From contig NZ_QRIL01000015.1 in the NCBI RefSeq assembly GCF_003471165.1, positions 1 to 64,000 on the forward strand: a stretch of DNA of 64,000 bases, read 5' to 3'. Made by a program: the position numbers and the translations under genes. Under the pieces are notes generated by a model. It searched no databases and was not told the DNA's origin. It worked only from the letters and a program-made list of their open reading frames with translations. Positions 1 through 8,694 of the stretch are shown here, one piece after another; position 1 is the stretch's first letter; the number at the start of each line of letters is the position of its first letter. Origin of the DNA: Ruminococcus sp. AM22-13. GTDB lineage: Bacteria > Bacillota > Clostridia > Lachnospirales > Lachnospiraceae.

Positions 1-249
1 TCGATTTAAAGTCCTTAAGTTGACGCTAAGTTCCCAACATTGGGGTCTGACCATCTAATTTTCAAATAAAATAATTCTAAATTTTTCATAAAGGCAATTT
101 CCTTAAAAAATAAAATAATATTTCCAAAAGAAAGTTTTAAATATACCTGCCAACTGACAGATTCATGCGTAAAATTTCGACTAATTCTTTTATAGAAATA
201 AAAATGAGAGTATGATATAGTGATAGTAACAAAACAAAGGGAGGCAGTT
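1..249. other. Intergenic left edge with a GGGGTCTGAC motif
   Basis: No gene is visible. An AT-rich stretch leads into the first ATPase gene. Positions 38-51 read CATTGGGGTCTGAC, a motif that recurs at 1903 (one mismatch) and 4652. A good ribosome binding site (AAAGGGAGG) lies just before the ATG at 250. A TATGAT-like -10 is visible near 211, but I see no convincing -35 with it. Confidence 0.5.
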
Positions 250-1824
250 ATGGGCGTTTATTTAAATCCAGGGAATGATGCTTTTGCGGAATCTTTAAAT
301 TCTGAAATTTATGTAGACAAATCAAATATGATCCATTACACAAATCGTGTATTGGGTACAAAACAGAAATTCATCTGCATTAGCCGTCCGCGCAGATTTG
401 GGAAGTCCATAACGGCCGAAATGCTTTCTGCATATTATGACAGCAGTGTAGATTCTCATCCTCTATTTTCTAAATTAAAGATCGCAGTAGATTCTTCTTT
501 TGAACAAAATATAAATAAATATGATGTCCTTTTCTTTAATATCCAGAGTTTTCTAAGTCGTTCAGATTGTGCCTTGAATATGGTGGAATATCTGGAATTC
601 AGGGTTATTCAGGAACTGGCAGAGAGGTATCCTGATCTAGGATTAGAAAGTGAACCCCATCTCACCAGCGCATTGGAAAAAATCTACAGCGTACATCGAA
701 AGGGTTTTGTATTTATCATTGATGAATGGGACTGTGTTTTCAGAGAAAAGAAATCAGATGTTGATGCTCAGACAAAGTATCTGGATTTCTTGAGGGATCT
801 TCTTAAAGATAAGGTATATGTTAAGCTTGCATATATGACAGGTATTCTTCCGATAAAAAAATATGGCACACATTCAGCTTTGAATATGTTTGATGAATTT
901 TCTATGACAAACCCGAAGTATCTGGCATCTTATGTCGGATTTACAGAAGAAGAAGTCAGGGATCTCTGTCAAAAATACAATATGGATTTTGAAGAAACCA
1001 GACGATGGTATGACGGCTACAGATTTCGCAAAGCGGAACATATATACAGTCCTAAATCCGTAGTAGATGCCATGAGAAATGAAGCTTTTGACAGTTACTG
1101 GACACAGACCGAAACTTATGAAGCTTTAAAAACATATATCGATATGAATTTTGACGGGTTGAAAGATACCGTGATCGCCATGCTTGGCGGAGGCCACTGT
1201 CTGATTGATACCGGAACTTTTCAAAATGATATGACAACTTTTCACAGCAAAGATGATGCATTGACACTTCTGATCCATTTGGGGTATCTGGCATACGACA
1301 TGGATTTACAGGAAGTATTCATCCCTAATGAAGAGGTACGTGCTGAATTTGCCCGTGCGATAAAAGCAAGTGGATGGCATGAAGTCATCCATGCTATCTC
1401 TATATCTGAAGAACTTTTAGAAAATACTCTAGCATGCAATAACGAAAAAGTCGCTCGGATAATTGATAATATTCATGAAGAATTTACTTCTATTCTCAAC
1501 TATAACAATGAAATTTCATTGAGCTGTGTGATATCCATTGCTTATTACAGCGCCCGGCGCTATTATTCCATATATCGGGAGCTTCCATCTGGAAAAGGGT
1601 TTGCAGATCTTGTTTATTTACCTCGGATTCAATATCCGGAAAAGCCGGCAATGATAATAGAATTGAAATGGGATAAAACAGCCACTGGTGCTATCAGACA
1701 GATAAAAGATAAAAACTATATTAAAGGATTAAAAAATTATTCTGGAACTGTGCTGCTTGTTGGAATTAATTATAATAAATCTGATAAACATCATGAATGT
1801 CTGATAGAAACGATACAGATTTGA
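250..1824 (+). CDS. AAA-ATPase-like / PD-(D/E)XK nuclease family protein (copy 1)
   Basis: A 524-aa protein of the AAA-ATPase-like plus C-terminal PD-(D/E)XK (DUF1703-type) family that is expanded in Clostridia and Bacteroidetes. Its cellular role is not established. The N-terminus MGVYLNPGNDAF is the family hallmark. The P-loop is SRPRRFGKS (about residues 45-53) and the Walker B-like segment is FVFIIDEWD. The C-terminus has FADLVY followed by IELKWDK and a QI..KNY helix, which fits the D...ExK nuclease core, so both active sites look intact. I chose the ATG at 250 rather than an in-frame start at 220 because AAAGGGAGG sits directly upstream and the paralogue at 4129 starts at the same residue. 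It is about 60% identical by eye to the convergent copy at 2558-4129. ATPase and nuclease domains are seen; a defence or mobile-element role would be inference. Confidence 0.9.
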   Translation: MGVYLNPGNDAFAESLNSEIYVDKSNMIHYTNRVLGTKQKFICISRPRRFGKSITAEMLSAYYDSSVDSHPLFSKLKIAVDSSFEQNINKYDVLFFNIQSFLSRSDCALNMVEYLEFRVIQELAERYPDLGLESEPHLTSALEKIYSVHRKGFVFIIDEWDCVFREKKSDVDAQTKYLDFLRDLLKDKVYVKLAYMTGILPIKKYGTHSALNMFDEFSMTNPKYLASYVGFTEEEVRDLCQKYNMDFEETRRWYDGYRFRKAEHIYSPKSVVDAMRNEAFDSYWTQTETYEALKTYIDMNFDGLKDTVIAMLGGGHCLIDTGTFQNDMTTFHSKDDALTLLIHLGYLAYDMDLQEVFIPNEEVRAEFARAIKASGWHEVIHAISISEELLENTLACNNEKVARIIDNIHEEFTSILNYNNEISLSCVISIAYYSARRYYSIYRELPSGKGFADLVYLPRIQYPEKPAMIIELKWDKTATGAIRQIKDKNYIKGLKNYSGTVLLVGINYNKSDKHHECLIETIQI

Positions 1825-1846
1825 ACCAATGGGAGATGACAATAAT

Positions 1847-1915
1847 ATGGGATTTTATCTGAACAGTGCGGCACCATGTTCTTTATATCGAAGTGAAGAA
1901 CACATTGAGGTCTGA
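1847..1915 (+). pseudogene. 5' stub of another AAA-ATPase-like gene
   Basis: A short frame starting MGFYLNSAAPCSLYRSE, with GGGAGATGAC upstream as a ribosome binding site, resembles the N-termini of the AAA/PD-(D/E)XK family (compare MGVYLNPGND at 250 and MAMFLNNSYS at 6910). It stops after 22 codons, exactly where the sequence enters CATTGAGGTCTGACACTC. I read it as the remaining start of a deleted paralogue. It could also be a chance match, since only about 15 residues are informative. Confidence 0.5.
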
Positions 1916-1997
1916 CACTCCGAAGGATAAATAAAAAGAATGAAGCGTTCCTAAAAGATCCATAAAAGAAATATAAAATTAGGGTGTGAACTTCCAG

Positions 1998-2035
1998 AAG
2001 AAAGCTCCAGTCATTTCGGCTGGAGTCTTTCTTTT
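1998..2035 (+). terminator. Rho-independent terminator (or relic)
   Basis: The stem AAAGCTCCAG / CTGGAGTCTTT is followed by CTTTT. Its sequence closely resembles the terminator at 20431-20469, which has the same GGCTGGAG core, so the two may share an origin. It probably terminates read-through from copy 1 of the ATPase. Confidence 0.6.
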
Positions 2036-2498
2036 GGGAAATTATAAGGAGACACATTTTTACCAGCATGTGCGAGCTGCTAAAAGTCCCTGATTGATTT
2101 TACCTTCTATTTTTGCCCTGTTATAAATTTACTTTGTTCCTCTTCTGGCAAAGTATTAGTTAATGAATGAAGGTGAGAAGGACGGTTAGAGGGTATCCAG
2201 GCAACAATCAGTACCTGTAAAAGTTTTAACGCCAGTAAAGATGTTACAGTGAAAAACCTAATGAAGGTATTTTCATTATCAGAAGAAGATGCGGCTGGCT
2301 ATGTGGAGAAATATTGGTAAACGCTATTTGGCAACGATATAAATAATAAATATGTTGAAATCAAGAGTGAATATACTCCCAGATTTTTCCGGGCGTTCTT
2401 GACGTAGGATATTAGTGCCAGACCACAATATTTCTACCACATCTTTCCAGTGTAAGCAAAACAAAGTAAGTACACGGGACGGACTGCATATGCACCTT

Positions 2499-2546
2499 AA
2501 ATATCCAGATCACGCAGATAAGTTTCTGTCCAGTCTGGATATTTTT
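2499..2546. terminator. Hairpin with T-tract at the end of ATPase copy 2
   Basis: AAATATCCAGA (2499) pairs with TCTGGATATTT (2534) around a loop of about 24 nt. A T-run follows on the plus strand and a weaker one on the minus strand. It lies 12 bp past the stop of the minus-strand gene ending at 2558, so it may terminate that gene. Confidence 0.45.
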
Positions 2547-2557
2547 TATGTTTTTGA

Positions 2558-4129
2558 TTATATAGCTAACCGTTCAATCAGACATTCATGTACTTTCGTT
2601 TTCGGGTTATAATTAATTCCTACCATCAGCAGATTCCCCTGGTAGTCTTTTAAAGTATGTGGATAATTACGCTCTTTTATCTGATTGATAGCACTTTCTG
2701 CATCCTTATTCCATTTCAATTCAATGATCATAGCTGGTTTATCCAGATGCTCTTTTCGCGGAAGATATACAATATCTGCAAAACCCTTTCCGGACGGCAG
2801 CTCTCTTATTTCAGTGTAATAAGTACGTGCGCTATAATATGCAAGAGAAATTACGCATGCCAGTGCATTTTCGTCATTATATGTCAGTATAGACGTTTCA
2901 AAATGTGCTTCCTGGATTTTCTCTGCGACTGTCTCATTTTCCCTTTTCCATGTTGCCTGAAGCAATTCTTCAGAATTCTTTATCGCCAGAATTACTTCCT
3001 GCCATCCTGCATCCCGTATGGAGGTAACGAACTCTGTTGTAATCTCACTATTCGGAATAAATACTTCTTTTTTTGAAAAATCATATCCAAGATATCCAAG
3101 ATGGATAAATAATGTCAATATGTCATCGGCGCTCGAAAAGGTCGTCATGTCATTACTGAACGAGCTGACATCAACAGGCTGTCTTTTACCGGCCAGCAAT
3201 TCAATGATATTTTCTTTCAGCCCTTTATAGTTCATAATAATATAATCCCGAAGTGCCTCGAAGGTTTCTGTTTTATTCCAATAATTATCAAAGGAACGGT
3301 TCAGCATTGCACTTACAACTGAACGTGGATTATAGATATGTCCCATTTCTTTGAAATAATAACCATCATACCAGCGTCTGGTCTCATCAAAATCCATATC
3401 AAACCGTTTGCACAGACCTTTTACTTCTTTCTCTGTAAAACCAACATATTCAGCAAGAGTGCCCGGATTTGTCATGGAAAATTCATCAAACATGTTTAAT
3501 GCAGAATGAGAGCCATATTTCTTGATTGGAAGTATTCCCGTCATATAGGTTAGTCCTACATAGTTTCTGTCTTTTAAGAGATTACGCAGAAAATCAAGAT
3601 ATTTTTTCTGCGCTTCCGTATCCTTCTTGTTTTCTCTGAAAATGCAGTCCCATTCATCAATAATAAAGACAAACGGAATCCTGCTTTCACTGTAGATCTC
3701 CTGCAGTACATCAATAATGTCCGTCCGATTTAAATAGTCCAGATCAGGATATTCACGTAAAAGATCACGAAGCACATATTTACTAAGAAGGGTACACATT
3801 TTATCTATATTGTGGGTACGGCTGAAAAAATCCTGCATATTCAGAAAAATAGTATTGTACTTATTTAAATGGATTAAAAACGAAGAATCCGACGATATGT
3901 CCTTATCCGCAAATAATTCCCTGGAATTACAATTTCGTTGATAATACGCTGCCAGCATTTCCGCCGCCATAGATTTTCCAAACCGTCGTGGACGGCTTAC
4001 ACAGATAAATTTCTGCCGGGTGCGAAATACTCTATTTGTATACCGAATAAGTCCTGTTTTGTCTATATAAATCTCTGATGAGACCGATTCAAAAAATCCA
4101 TCATTACCTGGATTCAGATATAATCCCAT
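2558..4129 (-). CDS. AAA-ATPase-like / PD-(D/E)XK nuclease family protein (copy 2)
   Basis: A 523-aa paralogue of copy 1. It starts MGLYLNPGNDGFFESV, with AAGGGGTG upstream on the minus strand. The P-loop is SRPRRFGKS, Walker B is FVFIIDEWD, and a central conserved stretch (YMTGILPIKKYGSHSALNMF) is nearly identical to copy 1. The C-terminal nuclease core is FADIVYLPR ... IIELKWNK ... INQIKERNY. Full length for the family with no frameshift. It converges on copy 1 across a 730-bp decayed spacer. The close similarity and opposite orientation suggest a local duplication with inversion, or repeated capture of the same gene type. Function unknown beyond the two predicted catalytic domains. Confidence 0.9.
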   Translation of the reverse strand: MGLYLNPGNDGFFESVSSEIYIDKTGLIRYTNRVFRTRQKFICVSRPRRFGKSMAAEMLAAYYQRNCNSRELFADKDISSDSSFLIHLNKYNTIFLNMQDFFSRTHNIDKMCTLLSKYVLRDLLREYPDLDYLNRTDIIDVLQEIYSESRIPFVFIIDEWDCIFRENKKDTEAQKKYLDFLRNLLKDRNYVGLTYMTGILPIKKYGSHSALNMFDEFSMTNPGTLAEYVGFTEKEVKGLCKRFDMDFDETRRWYDGYYFKEMGHIYNPRSVVSAMLNRSFDNYWNKTETFEALRDYIIMNYKGLKENIIELLAGKRQPVDVSSFSNDMTTFSSADDILTLFIHLGYLGYDFSKKEVFIPNSEITTEFVTSIRDAGWQEVILAIKNSEELLQATWKRENETVAEKIQEAHFETSILTYNDENALACVISLAYYSARTYYTEIRELPSGKGFADIVYLPRKEHLDKPAMIIELKWNKDAESAINQIKERNYPHTLKDYQGNLLMVGINYNPKTKVHECLIERLAI

Positions 4130-4471
4130 AACACAAAATCACCCCTTCTTAAAATAGTATTATATTAGATCTTGTCATGATTCAGATATCCTTCATGCCA
4201 TTATCATTCTCTTTAAGAACCATATATTACTGATACAAAATATTATAACAAATCATGATTATACTTGCCAGATTAAGTTTTCGACAAAGCACATCCCAGC
4301 TTTGATTAAACGCTTCTTTCTGGCATCTTAATATTTCGAATCAAAGAAGCAAAAAGCATTATAACTGTGCGAATTACTCGGCAACTGAGTTATCTGAGCA
4401 TCTGAATTAAGGCATGATACCGCCTTTTTTCAGGGTGCATCCATGACACCACTACTGTTTGCTCTTTAGAG
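4130..4471. other. Intergenic, no gene seen
   Basis: AT-rich and without an open frame that has a ribosome binding site. It contains the 5' region of the minus-strand ATPase copy 2 and the flank of the tnpB remnant. No repeat or RNA is recognised. Confidence 0.4.
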
Positions 4472-4654
4472 CTATACAGCTACTTTTATTATTTCCGGTG
4501 TTTTCAGTCCGGTTACGGACAGTTCTTTTTTTACTCCGGATACGGAGTGATATTTTCTCAGGATATTATATACGCCTACGGCATCTGCGTTATAAACTCT
4601 GTTTCCATCCCTGTACAGTCCTCTCTCTTTCCGGTTGGACGGTTCAAGAGGCAT
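4472..4654 (-). pseudogene. tnpB: C-terminal remnant of an IS200/IS605-type TnpB
   Basis: About 60 codons remain. The translated segment RKERGLYRDGNRVYNADAVG then YNILRKYH contains the TnpB C-terminal signature NADxxGxYNILRK, whose Asp belongs to the RuvC-like active site. It ends LKTPEIIKVAV and a stop. The rest of the nuclease is missing. The homology stops at about 4651, exactly where CATTGGGGTCTGACACTC begins, so the truncation point coincides with the repeated motif. No tnpA is visible. TnpB proteins are RNA-guided nucleases of IS200/IS605 transposons; this relic cannot be active. Confidence 0.8.
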
Positions 4655-4701
4655 TGGGGTCTGACACTCTGAACATCACCAAATACGAATTAAAATAAAT
4701 A

Positions 4702-4805
4702 AAAACAGATTACATGCTTTTGGATAAACTGTACCAATTTCTCAATTATTAGATTTGGAAATCCAATTTTAAAGGGCTATCTCAAAAGCTGTAATCTGTT
4801 TTTAT
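4702..4805 (-). terminator. Long-stem terminator of the NifX-SlyD gene
   Basis: The arms AAAACAGATTACA-TGCTTTTG (4702-4722) and its complement (4782-4803) form about 20 bp of pairing around a 60-nt loop. On the minus strand this is followed by TTTTTATTTATTTT. It lies 12 bp beyond the stop at 4817. The very long loop is unusual for a simple terminator and could reflect an inserted sequence. Confidence 0.6.
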
Positions 4806-4816
4806 TTTATTTTGTT

Positions 4817-5677
4817 TTATTTCACTTCAACCAGTTCGATTCTGAAATTCAGTTCTTTTCCAGCCATTTCATGGTTGGCGTCAAAGGTGATATTCTTTTC
4901 GTCCTTGGCGGTTACTTTAACCGGAAATGGCTGTCCGTACTGGTTGGACAGGTATACCTGCTGGCCTACAGTAAGGTCTTCTGAACCTGGAAGCTGTGCG
5001 ATTTCCATGGTAAAGATTGCATTCGGATCAGCCATGCCATAAGCTTCTTCCGGCATCAGATGAACATCTACGATCTGTCCAACTTCCATATCTGCTACAG
5101 CAGCATCAAAACCTTTGATCATCTGACCAGCACCGCAGATGAATTCCAGCGGTTCTCCGCGGTCATAGGAAGAATCAAATTGTGTTCCGTCATTAAAGGT
5201 TCCTCTGTAATGTGTACAGCAGGTTTTACCCACGTTGCGTCCGGTGATAGTGCTCTGTGCTCCACAGCTTCCACCACAGCCACTGCCGCAGTTCTCTCCA
5301 CAGGAATGTCCTTCTTCGTGAGAACCGCAGGAATGACCATCCTCATGGTGATGATCACAATTTGCACCAGAAGAAATTAATTCACCTTTCAGATAAAAAT
5401 CTACCGCCTCATCCGCATCTCCCTGAACACCTGAGTATAATTCGATTCCAGCATCTGCAAGAGCAGCCTGAGCTCCGCCTCCGATGCCGCCACAGATCAG
5501 CACTTCAACATTCTGTCCGGCAAGTAATCCAGCTAAAGCACCGTGACCGCTGCCGTTAGATTCAATGATCTCGCTTGAAACGATCTGATCGTTTTCTACC
5601 TCATACACCTTAAAAGTCTCAGTTTTTCCAAAGTGTTGAAAAATAGTTCCATTGTCATAAGTTACTGCAATTTTCAT
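4817..5677 (-). CDS. NifX/NifB-like domain fused to a SlyD-like FKBP peptidyl-prolyl isomerase
   Basis: A 286-aa protein with two folds. Residues 1-105 match the dinitrogenase iron-molybdenum cofactor-type domain (NifX/NafY-like: MKIAVTYDNG, FGKTETFKVYEV, ICGGIGGGAQAAL, GELISS). Residues 107-140 form a metal-binding-type linker rich in His, Cys and Gly (CDHHHEDGHSCGSHEEGHSC, then more CG repeats). Residues 145-286 are a SlyD-like FKBP with an IF-type insertion: GTQFDSS, GEPLEFICGAGQMIKGFD, DVHLMPEEAYG, and NITFDANHEMAGKELNFRI. SlyD proteins normally carry their Cys/His tail at the C-terminus; here it sits between the domains. A near-ideal promoter lies upstream. The likely role is metal handling plus folding of a metalloprotein, which is inference. 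Confidence 0.88.
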   Translation of the reverse strand: MKIAVTYDNGTIFQHFGKTETFKVYEVENDQIVSSEIIESNGSGHGALAGLLAGQNVEVLICGGIGGGAQAALADAGIELYSGVQGDADEAVDFYLKGELISSGANCDHHHEDGHSCGSHEEGHSCGENCGSGCGGSCGAQSTITGRNVGKTCCTHYRGTFNDGTQFDSSYDRGEPLEFICGAGQMIKGFDAAVADMEVGQIVDVHLMPEEAYGMADPNAIFTMEIAQLPGSEDLTVGQQVYLSNQYGQPFPVKVTAKDEKNITFDANHEMAGKELNFRIELVEVK

Positions 5678-5718
5678 GTGAAAAATCCTCCAAATTTATT
5701 ACAAATATCGTTCAGACC

Positions 5719-5747
5719 AGTATAGCCTGTGGGCGCAATAAAATCAA
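5719..5747 (-). promoter_or_regulatory. Sigma-A type promoter of the NifX-SlyD gene
   Basis: On the minus strand TTGATT (5747-5742) is followed by a 17-nt spacer and TATACT (5724-5719). It lies about 45 bp upstream of the ATG at 5677, whose ribosome binding site is TTGGAGGA. Confidence 0.7.
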
Positions 5748-5840
5748 GTAATATAAGACTTTTTTGTACTGGTATGTATGCTTTGCGTCTGATAAAATAA
5801 AACTACATAACAAAGTAGTAGAAAGAAGGGAATGAAATTT

Positions 5841-6830
5841 ATGAAAAGAAAAAAGAAAACATGGATAGTTTGGCTGATGTGCCTCTTACTTTGTGTCGCG
5901 TCTTTGCCAGCTGTAAGCTTTAAAGACGTTCAGGCGGCTTCTGTGAGCAGTGAATTTACAGGATGGAAAACGGTGAATGGAAAGAAATATTATTACCAAA
6001 ATGGTACAAAGCTCACTGGCCTGCACAAAATCGGTAAATATTATTATGGCTTTGCATCTGACGGAACGATGCTGACAGGATGGAATTATATCAAAAAACA
6101 TTATCGTTATTTTGCAAAGCTGTCCGGAAGAATGCGTACCAGCCAGACGATTCAGGGAAGAAAAATCGATAGTAAAGGTGTCTGGACACCGGTTATCGTT
6201 TTGGATCCCGGACATTCCGGAATTGTTGCAGGCGGTTATGAGCCCCTCGGACCTGGTTCCAGTCAGACGAAGTCAAAAGACACTTCCGGTACGCAGGGCG
6301 TTGCGACTGGTGTGGAGGAATATAAGCTGACATTAAACATCGGACTTCAGCTACGCTCTTTACTTCGGGACAGGGGCTGTAAAGTAGTCATGACTCGCAC
6401 GAACAGTAAGGTTGCATTAAGCTGCATCGACCGTGCCAGGATAGCAAATAAAGCAAAAGCAGATGCATATATCAGACTGCATGCCAATGGAAGTGACAAT
6501 TCCTATGTAACCGGAGCGATGACTATCTGCACCACCAAAAACAGCCCTTATATTGCGTCCATGTACAAAAAGAATAAATCCCTGTCTAACGCCGTTTTGA
6601 ATGCTTACGTGTCTGCCACAGGATGCCGGAAAGAGTATATCTGGGAAACAGATTCCATGTCTGGAAATAACTGGAGCAAAGTTCCGACAACACTGATTGA
6701 AATGGGATATATGAGCAACCCATCCGAAGACCGACTCATGCAACAGACTTCCTACCAGAAAAAGATGGTCAGGGGAATTGCAAAAGGAATTGAGAATTAT
6801 CTGACAGATTTGTCGAAATCTTTAAGCTGA
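5841..6830 (+). CDS. Secreted N-acetylmuramoyl-L-alanine amidase (Amidase_3) with cell-wall-binding repeats
   Basis: A 329-aa exported peptidoglycan hydrolase that cleaves the amide bond between N-acetylmuramic acid and L-alanine. A lysine-rich N-terminus and hydrophobic core (WIVWLMCLLLCVASLPA) form a signal peptide ending near VQAAS. Next come choline-binding-type repeats (GWKTVNGKKYYYQNGTKLTG, then YYYGFASDGTMLTGW). The zinc amidase domain starts at VIVLDPGHSG (about residue 118), with LHANGSDN and IEMGYMSNPSED supplying the other conserved elements. I chose the ATG at 5841 because AAGGG lies 10 nt before it, while the upstream ATG at 5832 is 1 nt from that site. A stand-alone gene between divergent and unrelated neighbours. 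Confidence 0.9.
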   Translation: MKRKKKTWIVWLMCLLLCVASLPAVSFKDVQAASVSSEFTGWKTVNGKKYYYQNGTKLTGLHKIGKYYYGFASDGTMLTGWNYIKKHYRYFAKLSGRMRTSQTIQGRKIDSKGVWTPVIVLDPGHSGIVAGGYEPLGPGSSQTKSKDTSGTQGVATGVEEYKLTLNIGLQLRSLLRDRGCKVVMTRTNSKVALSCIDRARIANKAKADAYIRLHANGSDNSYVTGAMTICTTKNSPYIASMYKKNKSLSNAVLNAYVSATGCRKEYIWETDSMSGNNWSKVPTTLIEMGYMSNPSEDRLMQQTSYQKKMVRGIAKGIENYLTDLSKSLS

Positions 6831-6909
6831 CAAATATTCCTAAACAATGTTATAATCCATTTAAGGGAACATTTTATCCATTATCAATATGAAGAAGGTG
6901 AGTGCAGAT

Positions 6910-8523
6910 ATGGCAATGTTTTTGAATAATTCATACTCATATAAAAGGTATAAAAAGATATCCAACACAACATATTTTATAGATAAGTCCTGCATATTAG
7001 ACGATATATTAAGATGTATGGAAGAAGAAACTCAGTATATCTGTATCACCAGACCGCGCAGGTTTGGAAAAACAGTCATGGCCAATATGCTTGGTGCATT
7101 CCTTGGAAGATCCTGGAATTCTTCAGATATCTTTGACCACTTAAAGATCTCCTCTTCTGAAAGATGTTCCAGATATCGAAATCAATACGATATTATCTAT
7201 ATCGATTTCAGCAGACTTCCAGAAAATTGTGTATCTTATCAGCAGTATATAGACCGTATCATTGGTGGACTGAAAAAAGATCTGCTAAATGCTTATCCGG
7301 AATCTGCTTTAGATTCTGATCTTTCCGTATGGGACATGCTCTCAATGATCTCGGATCAGTCGGATTGCTCTTTTGTATTTATTATGGATGAGTGGGACGC
7401 GGTATTCCATATGCCGTTTATTACCGAAAAAGATAAGGCAGAATACATTCTTTTTCTGAAAGCTTTATTAAAAGATCAGGATTATGTTGCACTGGCATAT
7501 ATCACAGGTATTCTTCCAATTGCTAAATATTCCAGCGGATCAGAGTTAAATATGTTTATGGAATTCAAAATGACATCCATGGAAATGTTTGGTGAATATT
7601 TTGGATTTACAGATGATGAAGTAGACTATTTATATGAAAAATACAGTCAGTCATGCGAGAATCCTCACGTATCACGGAAGGGACTGCAAGAATGGTATGA
7701 TGGGTATTTCACAGTGGCTGGAAAACGCTTGTATAATCCAAGGTCTGTAGTAATGGCTCTCAGCTTTAACCAGCTGTCTAACTACTGGACCAGTTCCGGA
7801 CCTTATGATGAGATATTTTATTATATCCGTAATGATATTGATCAGATTCGAAATGACCTGGCACTGATGATTGCCGGCGAAGGCGTTACAGCAAAAATAG
7901 ATGAATTTGCAGCATCTGCAATGAATCTTCAAACTAGAAATCAAATATATTCTGCAATGGTTGTATATGGACTGCTTACGTTTACCGACGGGAAAGTTTA
8001 TATTCCTAACAGAGAACTGATGCTGAAATATGAAGAACTGCTCCAAAACGAAAAAAGTTTAGGTTATGTATATCAGCTGGCTCATATTTCGGAACAGATG
8101 CTTAATGCAACACTGTCAGGAGATACGAAAAAAATGGCAGAGATTCTTCAGTATGCACATAATACAGAAACTCCAATTCTGTCATATAACAATGAAGTAG
8201 AACTGTCTGCTATTGTGAATCTGGTATATCTTTCCGCGCGGGACAGATACCGTGTTGAACGGGAAGATAAAGCAGGCAAGGGTTTTGTTGACTTTATCTT
8301 TTACCCATATAAGGCAAATGGTACCTGTATTATCCTTGAATTAAAAGTAGGTCATTCTCCAGAACAGGCTATTCAGCAGATCAAGGATAAACAGTATATC
8401 CTGAGATTTCAGGGAAAACTTGGTGAAACACCTAAATATACAGGAAAAGTACTTGGCGTTGGAATAAGCTATGACAAAGATACCAAAGAACATAAATGTA
8501 TCATAGAGACTTTGTCAAAATAA
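6910..8523 (+). CDS. AAA-ATPase-like / PD-(D/E)XK nuclease family protein (copy 3, divergent)
   Basis: A 537-aa member of the same superfamily as the proteins at 250 and 2558, but of a different subfamily, starting MAMFLNNSYSYKRYKK. The P-loop is TRPRRFGKT, Walker B is FVFIMDEWD, and the middle has YITGILPIAKYSSGSELNMF. The nuclease core is KGFVDFIFYP ... ILELKVGHSPEQAIQQIKDK. I chose the ATG at 6910 because GAAGAAGGTGAG lies about 8 nt before it; the frame extends to an ATG at 6889 that overlaps this site. Nothing nearby suggests an operon. Domain identity is clear and biological function is unknown. Confidence 0.9.
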   Translation: MAMFLNNSYSYKRYKKISNTTYFIDKSCILDDILRCMEEETQYICITRPRRFGKTVMANMLGAFLGRSWNSSDIFDHLKISSSERCSRYRNQYDIIYIDFSRLPENCVSYQQYIDRIIGGLKKDLLNAYPESALDSDLSVWDMLSMISDQSDCSFVFIMDEWDAVFHMPFITEKDKAEYILFLKALLKDQDYVALAYITGILPIAKYSSGSELNMFMEFKMTSMEMFGEYFGFTDDEVDYLYEKYSQSCENPHVSRKGLQEWYDGYFTVAGKRLYNPRSVVMALSFNQLSNYWTSSGPYDEIFYYIRNDIDQIRNDLALMIAGEGVTAKIDEFAASAMNLQTRNQIYSAMVVYGLLTFTDGKVYIPNRELMLKYEELLQNEKSLGYVYQLAHISEQMLNATLSGDTKKMAEILQYAHNTETPILSYNNEVELSAIVNLVYLSARDRYRVEREDKAGKGFVDFIFYPYKANGTCIILELKVGHSPEQAIQQIKDKQYILRFQGKLGETPKYTGKVLGVGISYDKDTKEHKCIIETLSK

Positions 8524-8581
8524 GTGTGCGATTCGCAAACTTTCTATATATCAGACGGTATAGATTGTCATACAGTCCTAT

Positions 8582-8627
8582 ATATGAGAAGAACCCTGAC
8601 CAATTAATGCTACGGTTCTTCTCATAT
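8582..8627. terminator. 14-bp perfect inverted repeat between convergent genes
   Basis: ATATGAGAAGAACC (8582-8595) and GGTTCTTCTCATAT (8614-8627) are exact complements around an 18-nt loop. It sits between the 3' ends of the genes at 6910-8523 (+) and 8695-10038 (-). There is no long T-run on either side, so it may be a weak bidirectional terminator or a stabilising hairpin. Confidence 0.5.
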
Positions 8628-8694
8628 GCGCATAAAAATCCAAACTCACAGATAAAAATTCCCATCCAGCTTGAATCTTTTAATTTTAACATGT

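Larger units (their letters stand above)
1916..2557. other. Degenerate intergenic region
   Basis: No intact gene. There is a terminator-like hairpin at 1998-2035 and a second hairpin at 2499-2546. Between them, near 2240-2324 on the plus strand, a frame ending SLSEEDAAGYVEKYW then stop looks like the tail of a decayed protein. It has no start or ribosome binding site and I cannot assign it. Confidence 0.4.

Noticed and set aside
2415..2612. 65-codon frame on the plus strand
   Set aside because: It crosses the hairpin at 2499 and the 3' end of the minus-strand ATPase, with no ribosome binding site.
5060..5380. Open frames on both strands over the Cys/His-rich linker of the NifX-SlyD fusion
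   Set aside because: They arise from the biased codons of the linker; the minus-strand fusion protein explains the region.
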